In this document: positions 44,501 through 56,921 of the stretch, piece after piece
Numbering within the stretch: the first letter of the stretch is position 1
Layout: each line of letters starts with the position of its first letter
Assembly: GCA_004009845.1 (NCBI GenBank)
Contig: RMBW01000090.1
Span: forward strand, 1 to 64,000
Direction of reading: 5' to 3'
Length of the DNA stretch: 64,000 nucleotides
Source of the DNA: Davidsoniella eucalypti
Lineage: Eukaryota; Ascomycota; Sordariomycetes; Microascales; Ceratocystidaceae
Position numbers and translations under genes: made by a program
The notes under the pieces: generated by a model
What the model was told of the DNA's origin: nothing
The model's database searches: none
What the model saw: only the letters and a program-made list of their open reading frames with translations

Positions 44501-45983
44501 AACTTAGCGCTAACAAAAGATCCCACCTAGAGTATTGGGTGTGTTGATTGCTATATTTAATCTGTTTCCAAGCAAGAAATAAGCGCCAAACTGTGTTGGA
44601 AGTTGCTCTTGAATGAGCAAGGTTGGATGTAGTGCCAGGCTCAGGCTCATGTAAGAGTTTTCTAATATATATAAATATATATACACTCTAGTATTTGATA
44701 AGCACATAATACCTTTCAATAATCCGTCTCTTCAGGCGGTAAGAGACTTTCTACTCTCTAGCTTTACAAGCCACATTCTGTTATTTGTAATACCCTACTG
44801 CATTATGGGAATTTCCCTGGTGATTGTCAAACTGGTGTCCTGTTTTGGCCTTGGAAAGCTTCTGTAACACGATGATAGTGATCAAACATAGCCATTTACC
44901 AGCTATCTTATTTCGATAGCCAGATACATTTGGCCCCTCTCATGAATTTTCACGTTACATCACGCGCTTGATATTGTTTTCCGCATAATGTGGCGCTCTT
45001 AGTTTGACTGAGTTGGCATTCCTGGGCATGTGCAAATGAAATTCTGCATGGAAAACGCAACAGTTACAAAGCCTGCATGGTGGAATTATATATACTGCAC
45101 TTCGATATTCATAACTATAATATACCGTTAAACATCTCCAACTCAGTTGTGTTCTCGAAATGTCCTCCCTAGACGGGACGGGAAAGGAGAACAATAGGCT
45201 CAGTATAAGATCCGTATCTTGACATGATACATACATTGTACTTTCTATACTTGCTTTGTACTGTTGTATGCTGTAATTCGGATAGTGGAAGACAGTATCA
45301 TGGTTCTCAAGTCGGATGTCAAACTCGGTATGAGGATAAAAAAGCCTACCGTCGGAATTGCACCTTCTACCACAATATGACCTATCAGTCTCTTATTTGT
45401 ACAATCTATCACATGGACTATCTTACAAAGCATCAACGTAACTAGAACTAGAGACAGATTATATTATTGTTTTCTGTATAGTTTTCCAAATGTGGCTAGT
45501 TTGGCCAATATAGCAAACGAAGCACCATGTGCTATAGTAGGAACATTCCACTAGAAACTAATTAAGCGGCGTACAATACTAAACGAAAGCAAACGGAGAT
45601 ATTGCAGATATATCCAGACTTTTTGGCTATGTATCACCCCTCTGGATTTTATAAGATATATTTAACTCTTTTTTTTCTCACATCTATTCATAGTAACTCA
45701 ACGCTATCAAATAGACAGAATATATCTAGTTAGTTTGGCTGAATACTTCTATCATGCTTTTTTGCTCTGTTGGTTTCCATACGAGTTGTTCTCCAAATGA
45801 GGCCAATATAAATATCTTAATCCATGCTTACATGGCTAACGATACAAGAAGCGGTGAGGAAGGCTACATATCAGTGTGTAACAACGATCCTCAATATGTG
45901 CATGGCGTCAACTTCGTCTTCCGCCACTGTCCTATAGTCTAGGCCTTTTGGGGCTAACAACATAGCAGAACTCAGTACAAAAG
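41506..45983. other. AT-rich gene-poor region upstream of the Zn2Cys6 gene
   Basis: The first few hundred bases are the Zn2Cys6 promoter and leader. The rest is AT-rich with scattered short open frames lacking family resemblance. A GC-richer islet at about 44170-44460 gives peptide-like frames that are broken by stops, perhaps an old gene remnant. No RNA gene was recognised. Confidence 0.4.
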
Positions 45984-46007
45984 ACCAAAAGGCCAAAAGG
46001 CCAAAAG
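45984..46007. repeat. 8-bp tandem repeat (GCCAAAAG, three units)
   Basis: Three consecutive units, the first with A instead of G at position 1. It is part of a small low-complexity patch that also includes the array at 46086-46109. Confidence 0.85.
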
Positions 46008-46085
46008 GGCTGCAAGTCACTCGGCCAAACAGGGCGGCCTTGCGAACATGATATGCACGCTGGAACACATGTACACCCAGGCCAA

Positions 46086-46109
46086 AAGGTCAGAAGGTCA
46101 TAAGGTCAG
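46086..46109. repeat. 8-bp tandem repeat (AAGGTCAG, three units)
   Basis: Three consecutive units, the middle one ending in T. It is preceded by GGCCAAAAGG, a core of the array 80 bp upstream, so the two arrays probably arose from the same patch. Confidence 0.85.
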
Positions 46110-47241
46110 ATATCATGGCTAGGTGACACGAGTGGAAGCAGTATTTCAAAGAATTCAAGTGGCAGGTCGGCACACAAGAAATAGCGAAAGCGAAGGAAAG
46201 TGGGGGGTCAAAGCATTATAGTAGAGCCATATCACAGTATCAGCCATGTTCACAGAATAGCAAGAGATAAGTATGCTGACTTTTGGAGAGCAGATGTGGA
46301 TTTGTCCACATGATCTTGTTGTATCACATATATAAGAGTGGAAAAGAAGATGGCACAAGTATATACGAGAGTGGTTAGAGACGGGAAATGATGGTTTGTT
46401 TATGACTCCTTAACTTAACGGTGTTTACAGGCATGCTTTTCTATTGTTCATATATGATATGGTACCATGTCACCAGCAATTGCGTTGAGGCACTCCTAGG
46501 TGTGATAGCATAATACAAAAAGACCATATATGTATACAGACCACATGTATGCAGAACCACCCTCAAGCAAGCATAGCATTAGAGATATGCATCCTCTGTT
46601 TACGATGCTTCACTGCCAATTGTTCCCTTGCTTAGCCTGGTCCAGAATAATTTTCAGATGCCTAGTTGTACTTTGCGTTATCCATACACAATCCTCCCAA
46701 AAGGAAAACTATGCAACCTGTGTGACCGAGTTAGATTGCGTCCGTTGATATTGCCGTAGGAGTATCTGTATCTGTATCTATCCTGTGCCGTCCTGTCCTG
46801 TCGTATTCATTTGTAGACGTGTAATTTTAGTTAGGATGTCGCTTGCCCCCCTCTACCGCTCGCTTGTGTTCTCGGCTGTTCCATGTTTTGTGTCCGTCGT
46901 ATCACCTAGTGAGAAGTATATTTACTGCTGCCACGTTGATAGCCATGAATTGTTGTACTTGACCGCTTCTCAACCGATGGTAAGCTTCCATCAAAGCAAT
47001 AGTGAATGGATGGGTGAGTAGATCACCAGTAGTATGTCGAGCAGTGAGATGAGGCTCTCATGATCCATAGTAGCATGCAGCAGTTCAGAGACTTGCAGAT
47101 AGCTACACTAGATAGATGGGCCAGTCATTGCTACCATGGAACTATGAATGCAGGTCCGGACGGAGGGTTTCCGACTTATATTAGTAGGGTTTGACTACAT
47201 GAGTAGATTGGTGCATCTCGTGTTATCTGCTAGTAGCGATC
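46110..47241. other. AT-rich region downstream of the cyclophilin-RRM gene
   Basis: No supported gene. Short frames such as 46785-47021 have no recognisable family. It contains the 3' flank of the minus-strand cyclophilin gene at its right end. Confidence 0.4.
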
Positions 47242-48849
47242 TCATCTACGTCCGTTGTCACGATTACGATCACGGTCACGGTCACGGTCACGGTCTCTTC
47301 CGCTGTCGCGTCCACTGTCTCTCTGACGGTCATAGTCCCGGTTTTGGAGGCTATGGCGGTCTCCATCTCTATCAAGTGGACGTTGGTCTCTGCCAGCATG
47401 ACGATGGCGGTTTTGGTTGTGATCTCTATCGCGATGACCTCCCCGGCTATCTCTACCACGCTGATTTCGAGAATCACCATCTCGAGACGGCTTTGGGCTG
47501 CGGCTTCGACTCTGGTGGCGGCTTTGTTTGCTGGCCTTGTCGCGAATCTCTTCGTTTCCATACACCATCCCGTAGCTTCTGCCTCCTCGTGATCCGCCTT
47601 CTTCTCTGTATTGACTTCTCTTCTCTAGCTCCCGGATACCTCCCCAGCCGCCACCACGGCGTTGAGCTCGCTTTTGATTCGCACCGTCACGCCATACATC
47701 GCTCAGTTTGCTCACACTCTGCGAGAAGTCAACATGGATACGACGGTCGTCGATTAGAACATCCTGCATTTTGAAATAGGCTCGTTCACATGATTCTTTT
47801 TCGTCGAACTCGATAAAAGCATACTGCAGAGAGTCTCCGGTCTTTTTATCGCGGATAACTTCACAGCTGACGATCTTTCCAAAGCGGCTGAAAATCAGGG
47901 CAAGGTCTTCATCGCTGGTTACTGGGTTGAGTTTGCAGACAAAGAGAATGTTCTCGGGCGGTTTGACATCGGCAAACGGCAAATCACCCATCATTTCGAG
48001 AGTCAGGGCCTGGGCACGTGCTTCGCGCTCACGTCTTCGTTTCTCCTTCTCCTCCTCGTCGAGGTCGGCATCCGCATTAAGGGCATCTTCACTTTCGATG
48101 CGCACAGTAGCAAGTTGCGCCTTGGAGGGCAAGGGCGACGATGGTGGTTCAACGAGATCATCTGGGTCCGGGAAGGGATCGTCCAAGATCACAGTATGTA
48201 ACAGTCGGATATCGACCAACGGATGGCCCTTTGAATCGATAATGGCTGAATTGATCTTCTCCAGCACATCGAAGCCTTCGACGACCTTGCCGAAAATGGC
48301 GGCTTTCCCGTCTAGGAAATCTGTGTCGTCACCCAGCGTCACCATGAACTGCGATGCAGCAACGCGATCCGCATCCGCCTCACTTCCGATCGGGACTGTT
48401 GCCATACTGACAGTGCCGCGCTCGGCATGTTTAAGTTTCGGATGGAACTCGACGGGAAACGATTTCTGGGCTGGCGAACCAGAGAGCAGACCCCATATTG
48501 ACGTGCCGCCATCTGACTCGGCGGAAAGAGGTCCCAGAGGGTCGCCAGTCTGGAAGGAAAAGTTCTTTTGGATGGAGTGTACGGGAGAGAAGTTGTAGTA
48601 CTTGATCTTACAGAGCTTTAGGAAACTATTGTGATCAAGATAACATGGTTAGCGGCGTTCGTTTGGTTTGCTTGATGTTTATTTCTATACATATACACGT
48701 CACAAATCAGACAGTCGGCATGATTAATAAAAACACAAACCACCCGATATATGGACGAAGATAACTTACTTTTGGCATAGTTTAGGAGCATAGTCGACGA
48801 GCAGATCAATGACAAGATCGCCCGCACTGGTCTCAATTAATACAGACAT
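47242..48849 (-). CDS. cyp6: cyclophilin-RRM protein (PPIL4/Cyp6 type)
   Basis: Nuclear peptidyl-prolyl isomerase-like protein with an RNA-binding domain, linked to the spliceosome or transcription in relatives. Exons 48849-48770 and 48625-47242 encode 487 residues. The cyclophilin domain runs from MSVLIETSAGDLVIDLLVDYAP through NFLKLCKIKYYNFS, QTGDPLGP and FMVTLGDDTDFLDGKAAIFGKVVEG (to about 170). An acidic-basic helix (EEEKEKRRREREAR) links to an RRM at about 252-328 (NILFVCKLNPVTSDEDL; RNP1 LQYAFIEF at 293-300). The tail is Arg/Gly/Ser-rich and ends in alternating Arg-Asp dipeptides, like other splicing factors. The position of canonical Arg55 is not conserved (VHSIQKNF), as in other PPIL4 proteins, so strong isomerase activity is doubtful. 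The ATG at 48849 begins the domain directly; upstream in-frame ATGs would add unsupported residues. Confidence 0.94.
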
Positions 48850-49863
48850 GTCCCTCTTTATGGTAGATAAGGCAGGGTTATTTGAAAGATGGGCTTGTTC
48901 TGCCCTTTGAGGTTGACTTGGCAAACGCGCCAAAAGCTCGATTTTTGTTGCATCGCGACATTTGACGTTTCTTCCTTCATTATGCGTGATCATGTGACTT
49001 GGCTAGCCAAATCTCGCTATGCCTAACCCTACCATACCCTACAGCTTTTATCGACATCGCTTCCAGGATTTTACGTCAAAGTGGACCGATATTTGTACCC
49101 GCTTTTTTTTCTTATAAGATGTGGTACTTTGAATTTGCAATATAGTGACATGTACGTACTGTATGTACATATCATCACAGGTTACCTCTTGGTAGAAAGT
49201 AAATGAAACCAGAACTCTTAGCGGGCTATAAAATCATGATATTTTGTCTAAATAAAAATGCTAACTCTAGTAGTTGCGCGGGTAATCAATCAGGTAAACC
49301 GACCAACTAAAAAGAAAAGCCTTGTTTTAATCCGGAAGATACATGCTGATTTGCACGGTAAAACAAAGCAAAACAAAACGGGCTATACTAAGTACCACTA
49401 AACGCCACCGTTCCCTTCATGTCGTCATAAGGGAAAATGTAAATTGTAGAAGAAAAATAATAGGCAAAGGGTGGTGTCTACAGGCTAAAACCCGTAAATC
49501 AATGCCAGTACAGAAGCAGGGTTGACCAAGAGGCTGAAGCGGGCAATTAGGAGGTTAAGGCGCCTGGACATGGCATAGCATAGCTTCAAGGATGGGCCAG
49601 CCACAGGCTAACGACAGGTGTTGAAGATGCAAGACAGAATATCTATGTAGAACAGAAACAAAAACAGTATGAAAGTTGAGGCAAACTACAGGTGTCTTGG
49701 GAGGGGCTAGGCCGTTGGGCGTGGCAAATGAGCGAATGGAATTGTTGAATAGCTGCCGCTTAAAGACGGTAGTGTAAGCCTGATATGAGCAAGGGAGTGG
49801 TGCTGGAGACCTCTGCCGCTGTTGAAGGAGCCAGATCTAGAGCCTAATCTGGCGCCATCACGC
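48850..49863. other. intergenic region between two minus-strand genes
   Basis: The left end is the promoter of the cyclophilin gene. The rest is AT-rich, with no coding-like frame that I can support. Confidence 0.4.
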
Positions 49864-50334
49864 TCAAGCATCGACACTAGCAGCACTTCGGCGGCGTCTT
49901 CCTGAACGAAGCTCACGCTCAGTCTCCATGAGACGGCTCTGGACCCATGTCCGCCGGTCAGCATCGGAGCGGACATCTGCACAGTTCAGCAGAGTGGTAA
50001 GCGTACGCTTGATGTCCTCGTTGAGCTCATTCATACGGCGCTCATTGTCGATGGCTGACACAAGAATCGCTGACTCGGACTCATGGTCCTCGGTAGACAC
50101 GAAGTAGTCCGCGGGCCACAGACCGGTCGAAGCGTTGAGGGACGAGCGCCGTGAAGAGCGGGACGAACGGGAATGGTACCGTGTGCCAGTGCTGTGGGGG
50201 AGAGGCGGCGCAGGCGCTAGGGGAGTTGGCGGCGATGAGAAGGTCGCCCGGCGAGTCTCGAGCATAGACAGCTGGGCTTGTAGGTGCAGGAAGTACTGCA
50301 TCGCCTGCTCGCTAGCTACGCTGGATGGCTGCAT
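49864..50334 (-). CDS. small hypothetical protein with coiled-coil-like ends
   Basis: Single exon of 156 residues with clearly higher GC content and gene-like codon use compared with its flanks. The N-terminus is helical (SSVASEQAMQYFLHLQAQLS). A Pro-rich segment (SSPPTPLAPAPPLP) and an Arg/Ser stretch (SRSSRSSRRSS) follow, then a second helical region (SAILVSAIDNERRMNELNED, then RTWVQSRLMETERELRSG) ending in RRRRSAASVDA. No signal peptide, membrane span or enzyme motif is visible. I do not recognise the family. The coding call rests on composition and the uninterrupted frame. Confidence 0.7.
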   Translation of the reverse strand: MQPSSVASEQAMQYFLHLQAQLSMLETRRATFSSPPTPLAPAPPLPHSTGTRYHSRSSRSSRRSSLNASTGLWPADYFVSTEDHESESAILVSAIDNERRMNELNEDIKRTLTTLLNCADVRSDADRRTWVQSRLMETERELRSGRRRRSAASVDA

Positions 50335-50779
50335 TGTGACGGATGTCAGGGAGGCTGTTTGTGATAGTGTGCAGTAGATACTTTGCTACACGGGATGACA
50401 ATGTCTAGTCGGATAACCGATGATGCCCGTCAAATATAAGATGTGATATCGACGTGTCGACAGAGTTTCTGATAGGTGGTTATGATGATAGTCTCGTATG
50501 AGCCAAACAGATAGGCGATAGACTGTTACCGGAACTGGGTGGATCTTTGCGACGTCGACCTTGGAAAGGCAGATATGGGTGTCCGGGACATTTAAACGGG
50601 TGAGATTGTGTAATAAAGCAGCTTGTGTGAGAAGATATATTGCAACTTGAGCATACACAAAGTTGAGTAGTAGTGGTAGTGATGCTTTGATGGACGAGAT
50701 AGAGAGAAGGGGGAGGAAGAGTTCTTATATGTGATACAGTAGTTGTATGTAAGTGAGAAGCCAAAAGGAATAGGGCTAG

Positions 50780-50782
<3 letters not shown>

Positions 50783-50818
<36 letters not shown>
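50783..50818. repeat. (TA)18 microsatellite
   Basis: An uninterrupted TA dinucleotide run of 36 bp, about 450 bp upstream of the start of the small hypothetical gene at 50334. Confidence 0.95.
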
Positions 50819-50822
<4 letters not shown>

Positions 50823-52795
50823 TATAAGAACGAACACAACGAGAACAAATCTAATTAAATATCAGAAAACAACTAGTCAGTACCGAGCCAGGGCTGGGCA
50901 AGGTCTCATATCTATATTCTCAAGAACGGCCGCAAAAGATGAATGGATGAGGCAAGAAGAGGACTAGGGCAACGAAAGAGAGTAGCATTAGCGGCTGGGG
51001 TGTTTTGATGAGAGAATGAATGGATTTGAAGCAACAACCACCCTGCAGAACCAGCAAACACGAATGCTGGGAAACCAAAGGGGAAATGGTAGCGGTTAAT
51101 GTTTAGCGGCGTCAGGCCGCCTTGTCCCTTCGTTAGGAGAAGAGAGGAGAGCGAGTATTACCATTACAGAGAATCCGCCACAATAAAGAGGCATGAAGCT
51201 GGATGTAGTAGTAGTAGGCAAAAACCGTGAAAGGCACCGGGAAGACAAAAGAAAAAAAGAAAGAAAAAAAAAAAGAAGAAAAAAAAAAGAAATAATTAAA
51301 TGGATATAGACCAAATACGATGGGTGTATTGGGCCACGGCTAGGTTTCCTCGCTTGGGCCATTGGCAGAACATTCTCTGAATTAATTATGTCACATAGCT
51401 GTATAACTATTTCTTCCTTTTCCTCACCAACCCGAACAGCTCCCGTCTTGAAGCGGCAGATCACACATAGTTGTATGTACATACGTATATCGACCACGAG
51501 ACCTTGGTTTATTCTAGTCTCTTCCGGCAATCAACAGACAAAAGCCACGAGATTTCACGCCGAGTCGTCTAGAAATAGTGTCGATAATGGCGCCATAATC
51601 ACCTAGCCGTCAATGTCAACCGCCAGAGTAATATTTGTGGTTCATGGCTAACTTACCACTAGTATGGGGAATAGCCAAGTGCGGGGTCTGTCATTGTCAC
51701 GATGGGAAGTTCTTAGCTTCAGGCTAGAGGGCTCCTTTCTTCCTTTTACGCTACGTGTTGGTGGTTAAGATTGGCTTTTGGGCTGGTGGTAGATACTTGT
51801 ATCAAGACGACAATATGTAATTGCTACTTGGGGTACATATACATCATTACTGAATGCAAGATCAACACTATATGATCTGACACTGACATGGAAAGACTCT
51901 CGATGATGCAGTGTGTTCACGTCTAATATGATACTTGTAGCTTCCCCTCGAAAGTTCTATGATTATGATATATATCACCAAAAGTAGGTCATAAAATGAC
52001 GAGGGACGGTAGCTATATCATGTACGCTAATACATAATTATTGAAGGACAACAAAATACCATGGCGGGGTTATTCTGCTTATGGTAACTATTCAGTTATC
52101 TTTCTTTTTTTCTTTACTACAATAATCAAGTTTAAAGCATTCTATTTTAGCCTTGTATAGGTATTAGGTCGGCTTCTAGTACAAGCCATGTCAGGTCGAC
52201 TTGACGCTATGAAAGTTTGGGAATGGGCAGCCGAATACAAGCCGGCTTGATCACACATAGTTAACAAACCCTATTTTGCTCGTGCTTGCTACTATTTACC
52301 AATGCATGTGTGATCGAAGAGGAAGTTCCTATCTTTCCCGTCCGATAACAAGAGTCCATAGAACCGCCGAGTCGATAGGCGGAGTCCAGATCGTGGCCAG
52401 TTAGGCGATGCCGTGAAGCAACGTGATCTTATGTAATATATAGAGTTAGGTATGTTATTGGAGGCAGCGTTTCTAAACCCACAAGAAGCCACTCTGTGGA
52501 GGCTTACTTACATAGTTGACATGTCTAATATCAGCGGAAATATCTAGCCCAACAAGGAGGACCTCAATTTGGAAACGCTCGTCCCCCCTCTCTCTAGAAC
52601 TTGATGTCTGAATACTGACGAGCATCACAATATCTACTAACTATGTATGGATGTCTAGCTTTATTCTTTCTCTTCTTGAACTTTGAATGTACATAACAGG
52701 GGCGCTCCTCAAGATGAAATAGTACGGAAAATATTAGTATACAGATATATGTAGCTTGATAAAAGGATTGGACTACGTGTAGCCTCACCGCCTAA

Positions 52796-52823
52796 CCTAA
52801 TGCCCTCTAACTAGGGCATTAGG
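52796..52823. repeat. perfect 11-bp inverted repeat with 6-nt loop
   Basis: Arms CCTAATGCCCT (52796-52806) and AGGGCATTAGG (52813-52823) are exact reverse complements around the loop CTAACT. There is no T-run typical of a Pol III end directly after it and no adjacent gene, so its role is unknown. Confidence 0.85.
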
Positions 52824-55122
52824 ATTATTTGACAGCAAGCTGGCCCAGGATTCAATGCTAGGCCTAACAAATCCATCATCTCATTTCAAGCGGCGAGGGA
52901 CCGGCTAATTAAGTCTCTTTTTTTCTATTTCCTCTTCTTTTTGTCCGTCTTCAACCGTACTGGTTGCATTACCATCAAACAAATTAAGAAATTACCTTTA
53001 TGATTGGGTATCATTCCTTCTTTCCTTTCTATAGCTACTACTTCTCGCTTCCTGGTTCTATAATATAAACCCTCTAGAATAGGGGAGCAAGTCAGACTTG
53101 GCCAGCCTTGTCCAGGAGGTGAACACAAACCGACATGCATCTTTCTCTATTGCAAGCCCCTCCTGTTTGGATATACAAGGCATAAACATGACAGACTTCG
53201 GGTCTGAGTAAGAGTTTGATGGTACAAGATAGTTTGCTTTCTTTTATATTTTCTATATTCATATATATTCGTTTTCAAAGGGCACTTATCGTGCTGCTTC
53301 TGGAATCGAGATTCATGCAGGCTTTGAACATCTCCGTCTTTTTCTTTTTATCATTAGAGATATCAAGATGGCTAAATAGCCGGTTATTCGTAATATTTTC
53401 GTAGAACTACAACGGCGGAATAAAATACCACACAGCTCTGGGCTTTTATTTTTCTTCTTTTTTATTTTATTTTACTTTATTTTTGTTTTCAAGAAGACGA
53501 AGTATTGTACACTACCCCGGCCTCAAACGAAACCACTCGGTTATAGAGCTATAACACAGGTTCTATACATACTGGAGAAGCCTAGGGTGTCTTGGGCTTC
53601 GGACCATAAATAGTAAATAGGTAGTACATACATCTAAAAATTGTCGAGAAATGCACATACAGACCGGATCAACCGTTTATTGGTGCATTTCAGTGTTCTT
53701 GCTACATAGCTGTATAGTTGTATATCAAAAAGTATTGTAGTATTGTGTGTCCACAGCACTCTGACCACTTCCATTCTTGAGATACGATGTAGCCGGCCTC
53801 AGTCACAGGGAAACTTTCTATTTTTTGACCGTGCTATTCGCTTTGATCGATTCCTAGTATACTGAGGGGTCTTTCAGTCAAACTTGGCGGGCCAGTGCTG
53901 TGCCTACATGGCATACTATATACAGATATCTATATAGAAAACACGACATACGGCAATGTATGATACGGCTGATTCCGACGGCTATAGACTATAGGGAGTA
54001 TTGTATGTATACCATGATGTCAATTCTAATTTAAAACCGCCCTAGTTGCAATCTCTTAGTGCTTATGCTGTAATGGCTAATGTAGTACTTCGGCTTGAAC
54101 TCCGGCCTGAACATGATATATGATTTTGCAGACGGTGCATAATGGATATCATTTTGGCCCTTCCAGAGTCTCTACAATAATCAACTAGTTTTCCCAGTTT
54201 TATCTACATGTATCTTCCTGGTACTAATGCCTTGTACATATATGTACTAAAGTAAGGCATATTCGGTAGTCTGACAAGTCGGCATGATAAGTTGGATTCT
54301 ATAGGAAGCTTGGGGCTCGATAGCTTACTTTCTCGACGACTACGTCGTATTCCTAGGCTAACGAGGCTTTGAAAACGAGCATCAAAGACGAGGAAACGAC
54401 CTTTTGTTTTTCCTCACTCTGTGTATAGTTTTCTGGAGTTAGTTGGCCTATGAAATATATCAGCGGCGCCAATCTTACGTAGTTTGGACGAATCAGCGAA
54501 CTGGGGTCTTATTTCCAGCGCTGAGGTGATATCAGAAGCAAGCTGAATACCATACCCGGCATCATATCAACCACAGACAACTCAAATGTAGCGTTATAGG
54601 ATCCTGTGTATCGTCGGCCATCATAATAGTGCGGTATTATCATACAGATGTGGATGTCGGGTGTTCTAGTGCTGATAATCGAAGCCTGCAGATCTGTAGT
54701 CCCAATACCCATGCTTTAGGTGATGATTATCATTGAGGCTCATCGTGGTGGCTGATGCAGGAGACGATGCAGTTAAATCCTGGTCTAGGTCTTCATAAGC
54801 TGGCTTTCGATCCCAAAGGCACAAATTTACACATGTGTCATGAGTATCTACTTAGTTTAGCACAAGGCAAATAGTAGTTATCGGGAAATATAGACATGGA
54901 AGATCGTAAAACAAAGGGTATTGATATAATTTTATGATAACTAGTATCTATGATGTGCTACAACTCAAAAAAAGAAAAAAGGAAATTATGGTTGGCCATC
55001 ACCACTGCTAAAAGATGTGGCGGGCCGTTGCTACAAAATATCATGGGTATCGTTCTTCCCCTTTTCAATACAAAGCAAATTGTATATAATGCCCACGCCA
55101 AACCGAATCGCGACAATTCTAT

Positions 55123-56921
55123 CTATGATGATGCCGTGATCTTATCGTTCAAGTCCGACTTCTCATTGGGAGGAGAGACAGATGACGTTTGGTTGACAGT
55201 ACGAATAGCCTCCTGGATCTCCAGGGACGGACCAGTGAACCACTTGCGAGCCGATATAGCCCATGTACCCAGTGTACCAAGCAGGAGAATGCCAACAGCT
55301 ACAGGTGTGTAGTTGAGAGTCTGATCGGTAACGGGGTTGATAGTGGGGAGGCAGAAGACGATGGAGATCAGGGCAATCCAAAGAACACACCCAATAGCAA
55401 CAGGACGTGAAGCAGCCTGCAGGTTGAAGGGACCCTTCATCTTGAGGAACTCCGAGCGCCAAATCAGACCGCCCAGGACAGGAAGACCGTATGAAAGGTA
55501 GAGACCAATTGTGGCAATGGACGTGGCAGCAGAGTAAGCAACAGACGAGCCTAGAGACGGCAGGGCCAGGATGAAAGCAAGAGTAATGGCTAGCCAGATG
55601 GTGCGGACCGGAACCCTGAGCTGGTCGTTGACCTTGTTGAAGAAGGGATGCTATAATCAAGTTAGAATTCTGGCGTTACGATACTCGAATACACCAAGCG
55701 GTGCAGTTTCCGGAATGGAATGTACTTACAATACCGCCATCGCGGGCAAAGGCGTACATCATGCGGCTGTTGCTGGTGATAGAGAACAGGCCACAGTGCC
55801 ACACACAAACACAGATGACAGAGAAGACAGCAACGGCACCGTTCTCACCGAGACAGTCAACGAGAATCTGAAGGATGGGCTGGCCATACTCGCTGTTGAT
55901 GGTTCGGTCAAGATCTTGAATCGAAAACAGGAAACTCAGGAGGACGAAGAAACCAAAGAACGACGAGCAGACAACGGACGTAACAACACCGATGGGAGCA
56001 CTCCACGAAGCATTGTGGGTTTCCTCGGACAGATGAGCCGAGGCATCAAAGCCAGTCTGGGTGAACTGGGACATCAGAGAACCAATCATAGCAACATACG
56101 CAGGACTAGCACGTGAGGCCCAGCCCTCCGCGCCGTCGGCACCGGTTCCGTCAGTGAAGTGGCCGAACACAAAGCTGGCAGGCTGGTGAGTAGGGGCCTT
56201 CACGAGAACAGCAATGCATATGGAAGTGACGCCCGCCGAGTGAAGAATGATGGAGAAGTTGTTGAAGTGCTTCAACGTACGGACACCAATCGTGTTGATG
56301 ATTCCGTGGGACAAAAGAATAGCGGCGTAGATTCCGATGGTGCGGGCCGCGGTCTGCTCGTAATCAGGGTTCTTGACCGTGATGACAGTGGAGATCAGAG
56401 ACGCTAGACCAAACGAGATGCCGGTGGTGACGGCAACTTGGCCCATGAAGTTGAACCAGCCCGTGATCCAGGCCATGAATGGCGACCACTTCTCATTGGC
56501 AAGCAGGGCAGCCCAGAAATAGGGACCGCCTGACGTCGGCAGCGCAGAGCAAACCTCGGCCATGGCTAGGGCAACTGTGATGGTTGCCACTGACACGACA
56601 ATCCAGCCAATGGACATGACGGCTGGGCCACCGTTGGCTAGACCATAGCTGAACAGGGTGGTCAGGCCAGTAATGACGCTCTAAACAGGTGAAGTCGGAG
56701 GTTAGCTGCTGACGAGGCTGGTGGATGTCACGTGAGCGCCGGTTGTCGGTGTTGAAGGAGATGCCCAGACTTACGATGATGGAAAAAGAGACACCAAAAT
56801 TCTGCATCAGACTCCAGTTGCGATCGAGCTCTTGCTCGTAGCCGAACTGCTCGAGTTGTGCCTCATCCTGAAGATCGATTGCAGATGGGCCAGCCTCGCT
56901 CGGAGGTGTCAAGCCGCTCAT
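55123..56921 (-). CDS. amino-acid / GABA-type permease (APC superfamily)
   Basis: Plasma- or vacuolar-membrane transporter of the amino acid-choline family. Exons 56921-56775, 56680-55730 and 55650-55123 (all phase 0) encode 541 residues with about twelve hydrophobic segments. Before the first segment comes the family block LEQFGYEQELDRNWSLMQNF, and TM1 reads FGVSFSIISVITGLTTLFSYGLANGGP. MAEVCSALPTSGGPYFWAA and FDASAHLSEETHNASWSAP are typical of the GABA/choline (Uga4/Hnm1-like) subgroup, as is SRMMYAFARDGGIP-like sequence at the second splice site (SRMMYAFARDGGI then HPFFNKV). The substrate cannot be fixed: GABA, choline or another amino acid are all possible. The cytoplasmic tails are short and polar. 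Confidence 0.93.

Larger units (their letters stand above)
50335..55122. other. gene-poor AT-rich region with microsatellite and hairpin
   Basis: Holds the promoter of the small hypothetical gene, a (TA)18 microsatellite, an A-rich purine run at 51240-51295 and a perfect short hairpin at 52796-52823 (the microsatellite and hairpin are listed separately). I read both strands and found no gene that can be supported. Confidence 0.4.

Noticed and set aside
47148..47774. Open frame opposite the Arg-Asp tail of the cyclophilin-RRM protein
   Set aside because: Its low-complexity Gly/His/Asp reading mirrors the RD repeats of the real gene on the other strand.
53535..53560. TTATAGAGCTATAAC as a possible fourth copy of the hairpin repeat
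   Set aside because: Only the short core TATAGAGCTAT is shared and both flanks differ; this is expected by chance in AT-rich DNA.
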